Both the position numbers and the translations under genes were made by a program. The notes under the pieces were generated by a model. The model was not told the origin of the DNA. It saw only the letters and a list, made by a program, of their open reading frames with translations, and searched no databases. DNA of 64,000 bases from AP-15 sp963762575 (GTDB lineage: Bacteria; Pseudomonadota; Alphaproteobacteria; ATCC43930; CGMCC-115725). Positions 25,954 to 36,087 of the stretch are shown here, in pieces. The stretch spans positions 62,001-126,000 of the forward strand of contig CAVXLL010000014.1 of NCBI GenBank assembly GCA_963762575.1, read 5' to 3'. Position 1 is the stretch's first letter. Each line of letters opens with the position of its first letter.

Positions 25954-27297
25954 TTGTCTAGGTTTTCCGATTTTGGACTTGCAGCTCCCATCCTCGAGGC
26001 TGTCGCGGCCGAAGGCTATACCATACCCACCCCGATCCAATCACAGGCCATCCCGGATGTACTCCGCGGCCGCGACCTCTGCGGCATCGCTCAAACCGGG
26101 ACCGGCAAGACAGCCGCTTTCGCATTACCAATTCTCCAGCGACTATCCAGCGCACCGGCACGGAGAACGGCCGGCGCCTGCCGCGCCCTCGTGCTCAGCC
26201 CCACTCGAGAGCTGGCCAGTCAAATCGCCGAGAGCTTTCGCGCTTATGGGCGCGAGCTGCCGCTCTCCACTGCGGTCGTGTTTGGCGGTGTCCCGATTGG
26301 GGCCCAGCAGCGGCGGCTCGCGTCGGGGGTCGACATCTTGGTGGCGACACCTGGGCGCCTGCTCGACCTCATCGACCGCAAATCCCTTACTTTGTCGAGT
26401 GTCCAAATTCTGGTCCTCGACGAGGCGGATCGAATGCTCGACCTCGGCTTTATCCATGCGCTGAGACGTATCGTGAAATTGTTGCCGCGACAGCGTCAAA
26501 CACTGCTATTTTCGGCGACGATGCCGAAGGCGATCGCCTCCCTAGCCGAGGTGTACCTCGACAACCCAATCGAGGTGGCCGTCACGCCGGCCGCGACGAC
26601 GGTCGAGCTGGTCGACCAAGGCGTCCTTTTTGTTTCGAGCGACCGAAAACGAGACGCTCTGGCGACATTGCTGGGTGACCCCGCATTTGAACGCGTGCTC
26701 GTGTTCACGCGCACAAAGCACGGTGCGGACCGGGTCGTGCGGCATCTGGGTGCGGCCGGCATCGAGGCGATCGCCATTCATGGAAACAAGTCGCAGCCCC
26801 AACGCGAGCGCGCACTGGCCGGCTTTCGCGCCGGCGGCAGCAGGGTCCTCGTCGCTACCGACATTGCCGCGCGAGGGATCGACGTGGAAGGCGTATCCCA
26901 CGTCATCAATTTCGAGCTGCCGAACGTTCCCGAAGACTATGTTCACCGCATCGGCCGAACGGCGCGCGCCGGTGCGGCGGGCGTAGCGATCTCGTTGTGC
27001 AGCGACGAGGAACGCGGTTACCTGCGCGACATCGAAAAGCTGACCCGTCTCGCGGTCCGGCAGCTTCACGTCGAGCTGAATCCGATGAGGCAGTATCGCT
27101 TTCCATTGCCGCAGGAGCGGACCGAAAGCCCGACTGCGCGAGACTTGCGTGCCCCCGGTTTTAAGACCGGCGGCCCAAGACGCCGGAGTGGCGGCAGTCG
27201 CGGAGAGCAACGCGCTAGGAGGACTACTCCGTCATCAGCTGCTGCTTCGCCTCCTCGGCGAGGTGGTCGAGCTCGAAGCGGACCTGCGCCGGGGTGA
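25954..27297 (+). CDS. DEAD-box ATP-dependent RNA helicase (RhlE-like)
   Basis: 447 residues. Q-motif (FSDFGLAAPILEAVAAEGY...PTPIQSQAIP), Walker A AQTGTGKTAAF, PTRELASQI, DEAD (VLDEADRMLDLGF), SAT (LLFSATMP), and in the second domain ATDIAARGIDVEGV and HRIGRTARAG. C-terminal basic arginine/glycine/serine tail. It unwinds structured RNA in ribosome assembly or mRNA turnover, particularly in the cold. TTG start. Its last 74 bases overlap the 3' end of the convergent ATPase zeta gene; the tail after residue ~420 may be longer than in relatives. Confidence 0.92.
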   Translation: MSRFSDFGLAAPILEAVAAEGYTIPTPIQSQAIPDVLRGRDLCGIAQTGTGKTAAFALPILQRLSSAPARRTAGACRALVLSPTRELASQIAESFRAYGRELPLSTAVVFGGVPIGAQQRRLASGVDILVATPGRLLDLIDRKSLTLSSVQILVLDEADRMLDLGFIHALRRIVKLLPRQRQTLLFSATMPKAIASLAEVYLDNPIEVAVTPAATTVELVDQGVLFVSSDRKRDALATLLGDPAFERVLVFTRTKHGADRVVRHLGAAGIEAIAIHGNKSQPQRERALAGFRAGGSRVLVATDIAARGIDVEGVSHVINFELPNVPEDYVHRIGRTARAGAAGVAISLCSDEERGYLRDIEKLTRLAVRQLHVELNPMRQYRFPLPQERTESPTARDLRAPGFKTGGPRRRSGGSRGEQRARRTTPSSAAASPPRRGGRARSGPAPG

Positions 27298-27544
27298 TCT
27301 TTTGGCCTTTGGCAAGGAGATCGTTGACGATCTTGTCGAGGACGCGCTTGTCGCCCCCGGGCTCGAACTGGGCAGCCAGCACCTCCTTGCCGTACGCCTC
27401 GGCATCGGCGCCGGTCAGCCCCATTTTCTGCGCCGCCCATAGCCCCGCTAGTCTGTTGCGTCGGGAGGTGACCTTGAAGCTGAACTCCTGATCATGCTTG
27501 AACCGAGCCTCGAACTCTTTTTCACGATCAGCGAAGCTGGTCAT
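27224..27544 (-). CDS. ATPase inhibitor subunit zeta (DUF1476)
   Basis: 106 residues from ATG 27544 (MTSFADREKEFEARFKHDQE), the usual length. The N-terminal helix that enters F1 and blocks rotation is conserved (FADREKEFEARFKHDQEFSF), as is the four-helix body (RRNRLAGLWAAQKMGLTG...AYGKEVLAAQFEPGGDKRVLDK). It is the alphaproteobacterial inhibitor of F1Fo-ATPase. Its 3' end overlaps the convergent helicase gene. Confidence 0.93.
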   Translation of the reverse strand: MTSFADREKEFEARFKHDQEFSFKVTSRRNRLAGLWAAQKMGLTGADAEAYGKEVLAAQFEPGGDKRVLDKIVNDLLAKGQKITPAQVRFELDHLAEEAKQQLMTE

Positions 27545-27628
27545 GTGCTCTCTCACTCTAACCAACGCAGCAAAGCGCCCGTTGCATCTCTTATATTAGC
27601 GGGGTTGAGCGGCGATGCGAGCGGGTGA

Positions 27629-28375
27629 ATGTGTACCTTGGTGATCTTGCGCCGGCCGGACCACCGCTGGCCGGTGCTGATCGGGGCCAATCGCGACGAG
27701 ATGATCGACCGGCCATGGGAGCCGCCCGGCCGTCATTGGCCGGACCGGCCGGAAGTGGTGGCGGGGCTCGACCGGCTGGCCGGCGGCTCGTGGCTCGGGG
27801 TTAACGATTGGGGCGTCGCCGCCGCGGTCTTAAACCGGCACGGCTCGCTGGGCCCGGCGCCCGGTCAGCGTTCGCGCGGCGAGCTGGTTCTCGAGGCGCT
27901 CGACCACGCCGATGCGGGCGCAGCCGCCGAGGCCCTGTCGCATCTCGATCCCGCCGCTTATCGCACCTTCAACCTGATCGTCGCCGACGGGAATGATGCC
28001 TTCTGGCTGCGTCATATCGGGGACGCCCGGATCGACTTGCATCCGGTCAAGGACGGGTTGTCGATGATTGCGGCGGGCGACCTCGACGACCTCGGCACGC
28101 GGCGGCTCGAACTGGCGCTGCCGGCCTTCCGCGCCTGGCCGGTGCCCGACCCCGATCGCGATGATTGGTCGGCCTGGGAAGCGCTGCTCGGCAGCACCCG
28201 GGCGCCCCCGGGCGAGCCGGCGACCGCGGCCATGCGCTTCCGGTCGGACGGGTACGGGACGGTGTCGAGCGCAGTGATCGCCCTCCCCGCGCTCAGCGAG
28301 CCGGATCGCCGTCCGATTTTCCGCTTTGCCGGGTGGATGCCCGAGATCACCCCGTGGCGCAACATCCCTTCCTGA
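27629..28375 (+). CDS. NRDE family (TANGO2-like) protein
   Basis: 248 residues starting MCTLVILRRP, with the defining motif ANRDEM near residue 25 and GGSWLGVND near residue 55. The N-terminal cysteine at position 2 is the expected Ntn-hydrolase-like nucleophile of the family. TANGO2 proteins have been linked to haem handling and to membrane metabolism in eukaryotes; the bacterial role is unclear. The purS gene follows after 31 bases. Confidence 0.9.
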   Translation: MCTLVILRRPDHRWPVLIGANRDEMIDRPWEPPGRHWPDRPEVVAGLDRLAGGSWLGVNDWGVAAAVLNRHGSLGPAPGQRSRGELVLEALDHADAGAAAEALSHLDPAAYRTFNLIVADGNDAFWLRHIGDARIDLHPVKDGLSMIAAGDLDDLGTRRLELALPAFRAWPVPDPDRDDWSAWEALLGSTRAPPGEPATAAMRFRSDGYGTVSSAVIALPALSEPDRRPIFRFAGWMPEITPWRNIPS

Positions 28376-28406
28376 GCGACCCTTTCCAGTGTAACGGGGA
28401 GCGGAA

Positions 28407-28649
28407 ATGAAGGCGTTGGTTCACGTGAAGCTGAAGCCGGGGGTGCTCGATCCGCAAGGCAAGGCGATCGGCAATGCGCTCGCCGGATTGGGATTTACCG
28501 GGATCGGCGAGGTGCGGCAGGGCAAGCTAATCGAGCTGGAGCTCGCAGAAACCGACGCGGCCCGCGCTCGCGAGCAGGTCGAAGCCATGTGCCGGGAGCT
28601 TCTCGCCAATCCGGTGATCGAAGACTATGCGATCGAGCTCCCGGCGTAA
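28407..28649 (+). CDS. purS: Phosphoribosylformylglycinamidine synthase subunit PurS
   Basis: 80 residues. The small structural subunit of FGAM synthase in purine synthesis; it bridges PurL and PurQ. Conserved PurS sequence: KLKPGVLDPQGKAI, ALAGLGFTGIGEVRQGKLIELEL, and NPVIEDYAIEL. Normally purS lies directly before purQ and purL; here neither gene is nearby, and the next gene is convergent and overlaps it by 25 bases. Either purQ/purL lie elsewhere or this is a second copy. Confidence 0.93.
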   Translation: MKALVHVKLKPGVLDPQGKAIGNALAGLGFTGIGEVRQGKLIELELAETDAARAREQVEAMCRELLANPVIEDYAIELPA

Positions 28650-30758
28650 TTCGCTGCCCGGAGCGGACTTCCCGCGAGCACTTCTTCGAGTTTTTGCTCC
28701 AGCGCCGTCGGGCGGTAGGGTTTTGCGATGAACGGAAACTCGAAGCGCGCCGAACGCTTCTGGTGCGCCTCGCGCGTATAACCCGAGCTCAGCAGGACCT
28801 TGAGATCGGGCCGCAAGCGGGACGCCTGGCGCGCCAACTCGGCTCCGCTCATTCCCGCCGGCATGACGATATCGGTGAATAAAAGATCGACCGAACGGTC
28901 GCGGTTCAGAATCGCCAACGCTTCCGGACCATCGGCGGCAACCAATGTTTGATAGCCGAGATCCGACAAGATGCCGACGATCATCTCGCGCACATCCGGG
29001 TCGTCCTCGACGACGAGGATCGTCGCAGTCACAGGCGGCGTCTTGCGAAGCTCTTCGCGCGAGACCGCGCCGCGGGCGGTCTGGCCTTCCGCGCGCGGAA
29101 TATGGATTCGCACCGTCGTTCCCGTGCCGGCCTCGCTCTCGATGCGCGCGGCGCCACCCGATTGCTTGGCAAATCCGTAGACTTGGCTGAGGCCCAAACC
29201 GGTGCCTTTGCCGACCTCTTTGGTGGTGTAGAACGGCTCAAACGCCCTTTCCAACACGTCGGCGGCCATCCCGCACCCCGTGTCGGCCACTGAGAGCACG
29301 ACATAATCGCCGGCCGGCTGATCGGCCGCGTCTCCGCCCGTCGTCACGTTTTCGGTGCGAAAGATCAGCCGACCCGATCCGTTCATTGCATCACGCGCGT
29401 TCGCGGCAAGGTTCAGTATGGCGGCGCCGAACTGGGCGGGGTCGATCCGGCAAGGCCAAATCTCGTCCTCGCAGCGCGAGCGCGATTTCGATGCCCTCGC
29501 CAACCGTCTTCTGACAAAGCATCAGGTTTTCGCGCAGCAGATCGTTGACGCTGACGATCTCCGGCCGGATCTCCTGCCGGCGCGAAAAGGCGAGCAGATG
29601 CTCAGTTAGCCGAGAGCCGCGCGAAGCCGCGCGCAGCGCCCCCTCGGCATAACGCCTGCCGGGGTCGCCCGCCGGCAGCACGGTCGCCAGCATTTCCAGA
29701 TTGCCGATGATCGCGGTCAGCAAATTATTGAAATCATGCGCTACGCCGCCGGTAAGCTGTCCGATCGCCTCCATCTTTTGGGCCTGACGAAGCTGCTCTT
29801 CGGCTGCCCTCCGCTCGGTCAGATCGCGCGTGATTTTGGCGAAGCCGATCAGCTGGCCGCTGCCGTCACGGATCGCATCGATGACCACATTCGCCCAGAA
29901 CCTGGTCCCGTCCTTGCGCACCCGCCATCCCTCGGCCTCGAATTTGCCCGTGCGCCTCGCGGTCTCCAGCGCCGTTTGCGGCACCCTTCTCTGCTGATCC
30001 TCTTCTGGATAGAATCGCGAGAAATGTTGCCCGACGATCTCCGCGGCGGTGTAGCCTTTGATCCGCGCGGCGCCGGCATTCCAGTTCGTCACGAACCCGT
30101 TCGGGTCGAGCATGAAGATCGCGTAGTCGGCCACCCCCTGCACCAGCAGGCTGAATCGCTCTTCGCTGTCGCGAAGCTCGGTAAACGCCTGCTTCATCAG
30201 CTCTGAGCGCTGCTCGACCCGCTGCTCGAGCGTTTCGTTGAGTTGTCTGATGGCCTCCTCGGCCCGTTTACGGTCGGTGATGTCGACCAGCACGTTGACG
30301 GCCCCGATCAGCGCCCCCGAACTGTCGTGGAGCGGCGTCGGATAGGGTAGCAGGTGGATGCGTGTGCCATCGGGCCGCTCGGTGATGACCTCGACGCCCC
30401 TGACCGGCCGGTCTTCGCGCAACGCGACGGCCATCGGGCACTCGTCACGGGGCAGCGGCGTGCCGTCCGGGCGGCACAGACGCCAGCTGACGCACCACAG
30501 ATCGCGGCCTAGCTTAGGCCTGCGGCCGGCGAGCTCGACCGCAGCCTCGTTAAAGAAGGTGATCCTCCCGGCAGCGTCGGTCGTATAGACCGCCGCAGGC
30601 AAAGCTTCGAGAAGCTGACGCCACGTGTCGGAGGCCGCCGCGAAGCCATCGAGCCGGTTACCAATAGCGGGAGAGAGCAATCTCGACTTCTTTCCTCGAC
30701 GCGCGTGCAGCCGTAGTTTTCGCCGCGCCGGATACGGCTCGTCGCAGCGATCCAACAC
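28625..30758 (-). CDS. PAS-PAS hybrid histidine kinase with receiver, frameshifted once
   Basis: GTG start at 30758. Domains in order: PAS (45-165), coiled linker, second PAS (200-315), HisKA with the phosphorylated histidine H341 (GGVAHDFNNLL), HATPase (NLAANARDAM; GKGTGLGLSQVYG), and a C-terminal receiver (VVEDDPDVREM; phospho-accepting D in LLFTDIVMP; K in AKPYRP). No transmembrane segment, so a cytoplasmic sensor. At about 29466-29471 one extra base (CTGCGAGGACGAG where CTGCGGGACGAG is expected) moves the frame inside the HATPase lead-in; as read the protein would stop before the ATPase. It overlaps convergent purS by 25 bases. Confidence 0.85.
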
Positions 30759-30792
30759 TATCGGCGGCGACAGGGTTCCCTCGACGATCGGG

Positions 30793-32037
30793 TTATTTTC
30801 TCGCTTCGGTGTACGGATAGATCATGTCACCGGTTTTGTATTGCGGCGGCGCGAGGATCGTGACGGTGGTCGGCCCGCGGAACTGCTCGACATCGTGCCC
30901 CTTGATGCCGTGGTACTGCACCCAGATCGGCCGCGCCTGCGTCCATTCGCCGTCGGGCCCGAAGGCGATGTCGCCCTCGATCGTGTGGAACGGGTGCGAG
31001 TGCATGTATTCGGCGAGCTTGTCGTCGTCGAGGGTCTTCGTCGCGGCGATCGCGTCGCCGAGGATCTGCAATTCGCTGTAGGCGAAGGGCGGCAGGAAAT
31101 AGCCCAGCAGATCGACCCCTTCGGCCGGCGCCTTCGCCTGATATTTCTTGAGGAAATCCATGACGCCGGGGAATTGCATTGTCGGAACCGGCTCCCACAG
31201 GTCGACATTGACGATGCCGTTGGCCGTCTCACCGAGCTGCACCTTGATCGCTGCCGCCGCCAGTCCGGCAAGGCCGCCGCCGAGCATTTTGGTGTCGAGG
31301 CCGAGTTCGCCGACCGAACGGAGGATGCCGACCGTGTCGGACGGATAGGCGGAGATGTAGACCAGATCGGGCTGGGCGGCCTGAACCGAGCGAATGATCG
31401 GCGTGAAGTCGACCGTGGTCGGCGGATAGGCCCGGTCGTAGACGATGTCGATCCCTCTCGCCTTGGCGTGTTCGCGCGCGCTTTCCGCCGCCTTGTGCTG
31501 GAATTCGGCGTCGGTGGCGACGATCGCCACCGTCTTTGGCTTCGGGTTCTGCGCCGCCGCCAAATCGAACCAGCCCTCGGCGAAGGTCTTCACCGGCTCG
31601 GGGCCGAAGGGCAGCATCGAGAAATATTTCGGATAATGGAAATTGTCGTTGGCCGCCAGCGCGAACAGGCCGAAGAACAGCCGGTTGTGCGAGATCGCGA
31701 CCGGCATCGCCGGCACGACAAGATTGGTGCCGTAGCTCGAAATCAACAGGTCGATCTTGTCGATGTCGATCAGCTTCGTGTAGATGGCCGGCACCAGCGA
31801 CGGGTTACTCTGGTCGTCGTAATAGACCAGCTTGACCGGCCGGCCGAGGAGGCCGCCCTCGGCATTGACCTCGTCTTCCCAGATCTTGAAAGCGAGCAGC
31901 CCGGTCTTGCCGACGACCGCAAACGGGCCGGTCAATTCCATGCTGAAGCCGATCTTGATCGGCTCGACGGCCCGCGCGGCAGGTGCCCCCGCCCACGCCG
32001 CAAGCGTCGCCAGCACCAAGCACCAAGAGTTTCTCAT
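30793..32037 (-). CDS. ABC transporter periplasmic substrate-binding protein (branched-chain amino acid type)
   Basis: About 414 residues with a signal peptide (MRNSWCLVLATLAAWAGAPAARA). Mature protein is a type I periplasmic binding fold: EPIKIGFSMELTGPFAVVGK, VKLVYYDDQSNP, AMPVAISHNRLFFGLFA. ATG 32037 gives the cleanest signal peptide; ATG 32052 is in frame. It captures a solute for an ABC importer, but no permease or ATPase gene is in the window, so it is an orphan here. Lies 34 bases after the hybrid kinase gene on the same strand. Confidence 0.88.
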   Translation of the reverse strand: MRNSWCLVLATLAAWAGAPAARAVEPIKIGFSMELTGPFAVVGKTGLLAFKIWEDEVNAEGGLLGRPVKLVYYDDQSNPSLVPAIYTKLIDIDKIDLLISSYGTNLVVPAMPVAISHNRLFFGLFALAANDNFHYPKYFSMLPFGPEPVKTFAEGWFDLAAAQNPKPKTVAIVATDAEFQHKAAESAREHAKARGIDIVYDRAYPPTTVDFTPIIRSVQAAQPDLVYISAYPSDTVGILRSVGELGLDTKMLGGGLAGLAAAAIKVQLGETANGIVNVDLWEPVPTMQFPGVMDFLKKYQAKAPAEGVDLLGYFLPPFAYSELQILGDAIAATKTLDDDKLAEYMHSHPFHTIEGDIAFGPDGEWTQARPIWVQYHGIKGHDVEQFRGPTTVTILAPPQYKTGDMIYPYTEARK

Positions 32038-32089
32038 TTTTGCAGCCCCCATTCTCGCAGAATGCCAGACGTCACCAGCGAAGCTCAGC

Positions 32090-35000
32090 TCACGCCAGGC
32101 TGGCCAGCAGCGCCGCCGCGTGTTTCAGATCGGCGGTGTTAAACCCTTCGGTAAACCAGCCGTAGACCGGCGCCAACAACTCGCGGGCCTGAGCACGTTG
32201 GCCCTGCTCGGCCCAGAGCGAGGCGAGCCCGGTCGCGGCGCGCAATTCGAGCGCCTTGGCCTGTTGCCCACGCGCGACGGCAATCGCTTCCCGATATGGT
32301 TGCTCCGAGGCAGCTCTTTCGTTGAGCGACCTGCTTCGGTGCAATTCGCCGCGCAGGCGCAGGAACTCGGCCCACCACCACCGATCGCCCGCCTCGTCGG
32401 TCGCTACGAGGGCCTGGGCATGCTCGAAATTGCCGGCCCGCAACTCCGCCTCGGCCAAGATCGCGCGAAACAGCGCCGACATGGTCTGCCCGATTGTGGC
32501 ATAGAAGCCGAAGCAGGATCGGAGTTCCGCGAGGCCTTCTTCGAACCTGCCCTCTTGCACGAGCACCCAGCCATGGAAAATGCCGCCGATGGCCTGATAT
32601 TGCTTCAAGCCATGCTCGCGGCCGAGCGTCAACAAGCGCTCACTGCAATCGCGCACCCTCGCGAGCTCCTGGCGCAGGCAGCAAACCCCGGCAGCGAACC
32701 ACAAGGCATGCAGGATACTGGGCACATGACGCAGCTCTTCGGCGAGAATCACGCCCTCCCGGGCGCTTTGCGCCCCCTGGTCGGGATAGCCGAGCGCCCA
32801 TAGCGCCACCGCGCCTTGCCCCTTGCCGCAGACCCCGGGGTCGTGACCGCCATACATCAAGGCGTGGTGCCGGTGCTTCTCAGGGTCGTAAAGGGCGATG
32901 CCTTGGCGAACGTGATCCCGGCTTTGGACGAATTCACCGCCCCAAATCCGGGTGGCCCAGGCCGAGTGATGAGCCTGCAAGGACAGCTCGGGGTCAGCGA
33001 CCCGATTGGCGATTTGGACCAAATCGCCGAGGTGCTGCAGGCGGCCGTTGCCGTAGTTCGTAATCCACAATCCCCAGGTCGCGGCGAAGCGCGCGCGATC
33101 GTCGCCAAGCCGCGCCGCTAAATCCGCGGCGCGCCCATAGGGTTGCCTCGCTTCGGGAGATCCGAACCCGTGGGTCGACAGCAGCACCGGGCCAAGCGCC
33201 AATTGCAGGGTCAACTCCTGCCGCATGCGCTCCGGCGTCTCGGCCAGCCCGCTCAAACCCGCAATGCCGCGCGCGAGATGGGCGGCTGCCTCGATGTTGG
33301 CCGACTGCCTCGAGGCACGCCGCCCGGCCTCCAGCCAGAAGGTCGCGGCGCTGTCGAGTTCGCCCGCTTCGGTCAGGTGATGGGCCGAAATTTCGGGTGA
33401 CCGTTCGACGATTTCCGGCGATCGTTCCTGCAGTGCGAAGGCAATGCGCGCGTGCAGCACCTGACGCGGGCCGCGCAACAAGGTGCCGTAGGCGGTGTCC
33501 TGGACCAAAGCATGCTTGAACTGGTATTCGGCCATGGGCGGAATGCCGCGTTGAAACACCAGGCCCGCGGCGACGAGCCGATCGAGTGCGGCGCGCGTCT
33601 CCGCCTCGCCACGTGGGGCGACAACGGCAAGCAGCTGGTAAGAAAACTCGCGCCCGACCGCCGCGCCGGCCTGAGCGACTTCGCGGGCGGCAGGCCCTAG
33701 CCGGTCGAGGCGCGCCATCAGGGAGGCCCGCAGAGTCGCCGGCACGGCGGCCCGCGCCCGGGGATCGCGCCGACGGTGCTGCGTGCGGCACTCTTAGACC
33801 CAGCCGCGGCCTCGATCACGACTTTCGTCACCTCCTCGAGAAACAGCGGAACCCCGTCGGTGCGCTCGATGATCTCCTCTACGATATCGGCGGGAAGTGC
33901 CGCGGAATCTCCGGCGAGCTGCCGCACCAGCGCGGCGCCGTCACGACGCGCGAGGCGCGCCAAGGCCACCATCGTCACATGCGCCTGGCCGATCCATGGC
34001 GGTTGAAAGTCGGGCCGGAACGTCGCGATCAGCAGCACCGGCAACTGCTCGACCCGGGCGATCGTACGATCGAGCAGCTCGCGCGTGGTCGGGTCTATCC
34101 AGTGCAGATCCTCGAAGACCACCAGCACCGGCTGTTGGCGCGCAAGGTCTTCGAGAGCGCGCAATAGCGCGTCGAAGGTCTTTTCCTTTTTGCGCTGCGG
34201 CGTCAGTTCCAGAGAGGATCGGGACTCGCTCGGCAGGAAGCGACAGCAGTTCGGCGAGCAGCGGCAGGTCGTCCTCCGCCGGACTTCCTGCCGCCAGCAG
34301 CGCTGCGAGCTTGCAGCGCTTGATGACGGCATCGTCGTCACGGGCGAAGCCGGCGGCGCGTTCGAGTTGGCCGATGATCGGATAGAGGGCGCTTTCGCGG
34401 TGATGCGGCGAGCAGAAATAGCGCAACCGCCGATGCGGCTCGCTGCCGATACGCTCCTGCACCGCCTCGGTCAGCCGCGACTTGCCGATTCCCGGCTCGG
34501 CCGAGAGCAGCACGACGCGCCCCTCGCCGGCCTTGGCCTGGGTCCAGCGGCGCAGCAGCAACTCGATTTCCTCGTCGCGGCCAATCAGCGGCGTCGCTCG
34601 CGAGCGCAGCGCCTCGAAGCGGCTGGCGACATTGCTTTCGCCGAGCACCTGCCAGGCCTGCGGCATCGCGCCAAAGCCCTTTAGCGACTGCGGCCCGAGA
34701 TCCCGGAATTCGAACAGGCTCGCCGATCTGCCGGCGTGTGGCCTCGCCGATGACGATATCGTTAGGTCCGGCGAGCGCCTGCAGGCGCGCCGCCAGATTG
34801 GCCGTTTCACCAACCACCGATTGCTCCTGCGCGGCCCCGGCGCCGATCAAGTCGCCGACGACAACCAGCCCCGTGGCGATGCCGAGCCGCACCTCCAGCC
34901 GCTGCGGCAGATCGAGGTTGCCGACCGCATCGACGATCGCCAGGCCCGCCCGCACCGCCTGTTCGGCATCCTCCTCGTGGGCCTGCGGGTAGCCGAAATA

Positions 35001-35451
35001 GGCGAGGATGCCGTCGCCCATATATTTCGCGACAAAACCGGCAAACCGGGTCAGCACCTCGCTGACGCGGCGCTGATAGGCGGCGATGATCTCGCGCAAA
35101 TCCTCGGGATCGAGGCGCGTCGCCAGCTCGGTCGAACCGACCACATCGCAGAACATGATGGTGAGCTGCCGGCGCTCGGCCGCGGCGGGGTCGGTCGGCA
35201 TCGAAGGGCTTATCGCCGGGCTCGGAGTCCGCTCTGCCGGCGGCGCGCCTTCGGGCGTCGGAGCTTCGCGCATGGCCGAGATCGCGGCGAGCAGCTTACG
35301 GCGATGACCGATCGAGGTGACGCCCAGCCCGATCGAGATCATCGCTCGTCAGCTCGGGAAGAACCTCGCCGTCGATGTCGTTGTCCTGGAACGCAGCGGC
35401 ATATTGCTCGAGACCAAGCCCGCGCAGCCACTGGGCCACATTGGTGATCAT
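32090..35451 (-). pseudogene. SAM-adenylate cyclase-AAA-TPR regulator with four frame breaks
   Basis: From ATG 35451: SAM-like domain (VAQWLRGLGLEQYAAAF), class III nucleotide cyclase domain (LTIMFCDVVGSTELATRL, KYMGDGILAYFGYP), AAA ATPase (Walker A AEPGIGKSRL; Walker B VLVVFEDLHWID), and a long TPR-like C-terminus ending at 32090. Total would be about 1,120 residues, the size of this family. Frames must be joined at about 35335 (after TSDDL), 34724 (after TRRQIG), 34225 (after LLSLPAER) and 33750 (before VPATLRASL). Four breaks in one gene suggest a pseudogene. Starts 9 bases after the otnC stop, as if co-transcribed with the erythronate genes. Confidence 0.85.
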
Positions 35452-35460
35452 GTCACGCTC

Positions 35461-36087
35461 TCAGCGGGCGTTCTCGAGCTCCCTTACTTGCGCCGGTGTC
35501 AGGTAGCGCGTCTTGGCGCCGCGCAACAGCAGATAGAGCTTGGCGGTCTCTTCGAGTTCCTCGATTGCATTGACGGCTGCGTCGAGATCCGAGCCGGCGA
35601 CGACCGGGCCGTGATTGGCGAGCAATACCGCATGATGCTTGCCGGCAAAGCCGCGCACCGCCTCGGCGAGTTCGAGGTCGCCCGGGCGAAAATAAGAGAC
35701 AAGGGGCAAGCGGCCGACCCGCATCACGTAATAAGCCGTGATCGGCGGCAATACGTCTGCGGGGTCGATCTCCGCGAGGCAGGAGACCGCTACCGAATGC
35801 GTCGAATGCAGATGCACGACGGCGCCAGTGCGGGGCCGCTCCTCGTACATGACGCGGTGCAGAAAGCTTTCCTTGGTCGGCGGGTCGCCCGAGACGAGGC
35901 GCCCGTCATGGCCGAGCTTCGACAATCGCGCCGGGTCGAGCCGGCCGAGAGAGGAACCGGTCGGCGTCATCAGCCACCCCTCCTCGGTCTTGACGCTGAT
36001 ATTGCCGGAGGACCCCGCGGTCAGGCCACGCGCGAAGATTGATTGGCCGATCGCACAGATTTCTTCGCTCTGTTTTGCCTCGCTCAT
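35461..36087 (-). CDS. otnC: 3-oxo-tetronate 4-phosphate decarboxylase (class II aldolase family)
   Basis: 208 residues. Class II aldolase/adducin fold: SSGNIS near residue 27, catalytic glutamate in TKESFLHR, zinc histidines in VVHLHSTHS and NHGPVVAG. Its ATG overlaps the otnK stop (ATGA). In the D-erythronate pathway OtnC decarboxylates 3-oxo-tetronate 4-phosphate to dihydroxyacetone phosphate. Assignment rests on the family plus the neighbours otnK, otnI and denD; on sequence alone a fuculose-phosphate aldolase-like role would also be possible. Confidence 0.88.
   Translation of the reverse strand: MSEAKQSEEICAIGQSIFARGLTAGSSGNISVKTEEGWLMTPTGSSLGRLDPARLSKLGHDGRLVSGDPPTKESFLHRVMYEERPRTGAVVHLHSTHSVAVSCLAEIDPADVLPPITAYYVMRVGRLPLVSYFRPGDLELAEAVRGFAGKHHAVLLANHGPVVAGSDLDAAVNAIEELEETAKLYLLLRGAKTRYLTPAQVRELENAR

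Noticed and set aside
30625..32142. 505-codon plus-strand frame opposite the substrate-binding protein
   Set aside because: Antisense of a clear periplasmic binding protein with a signal peptide.
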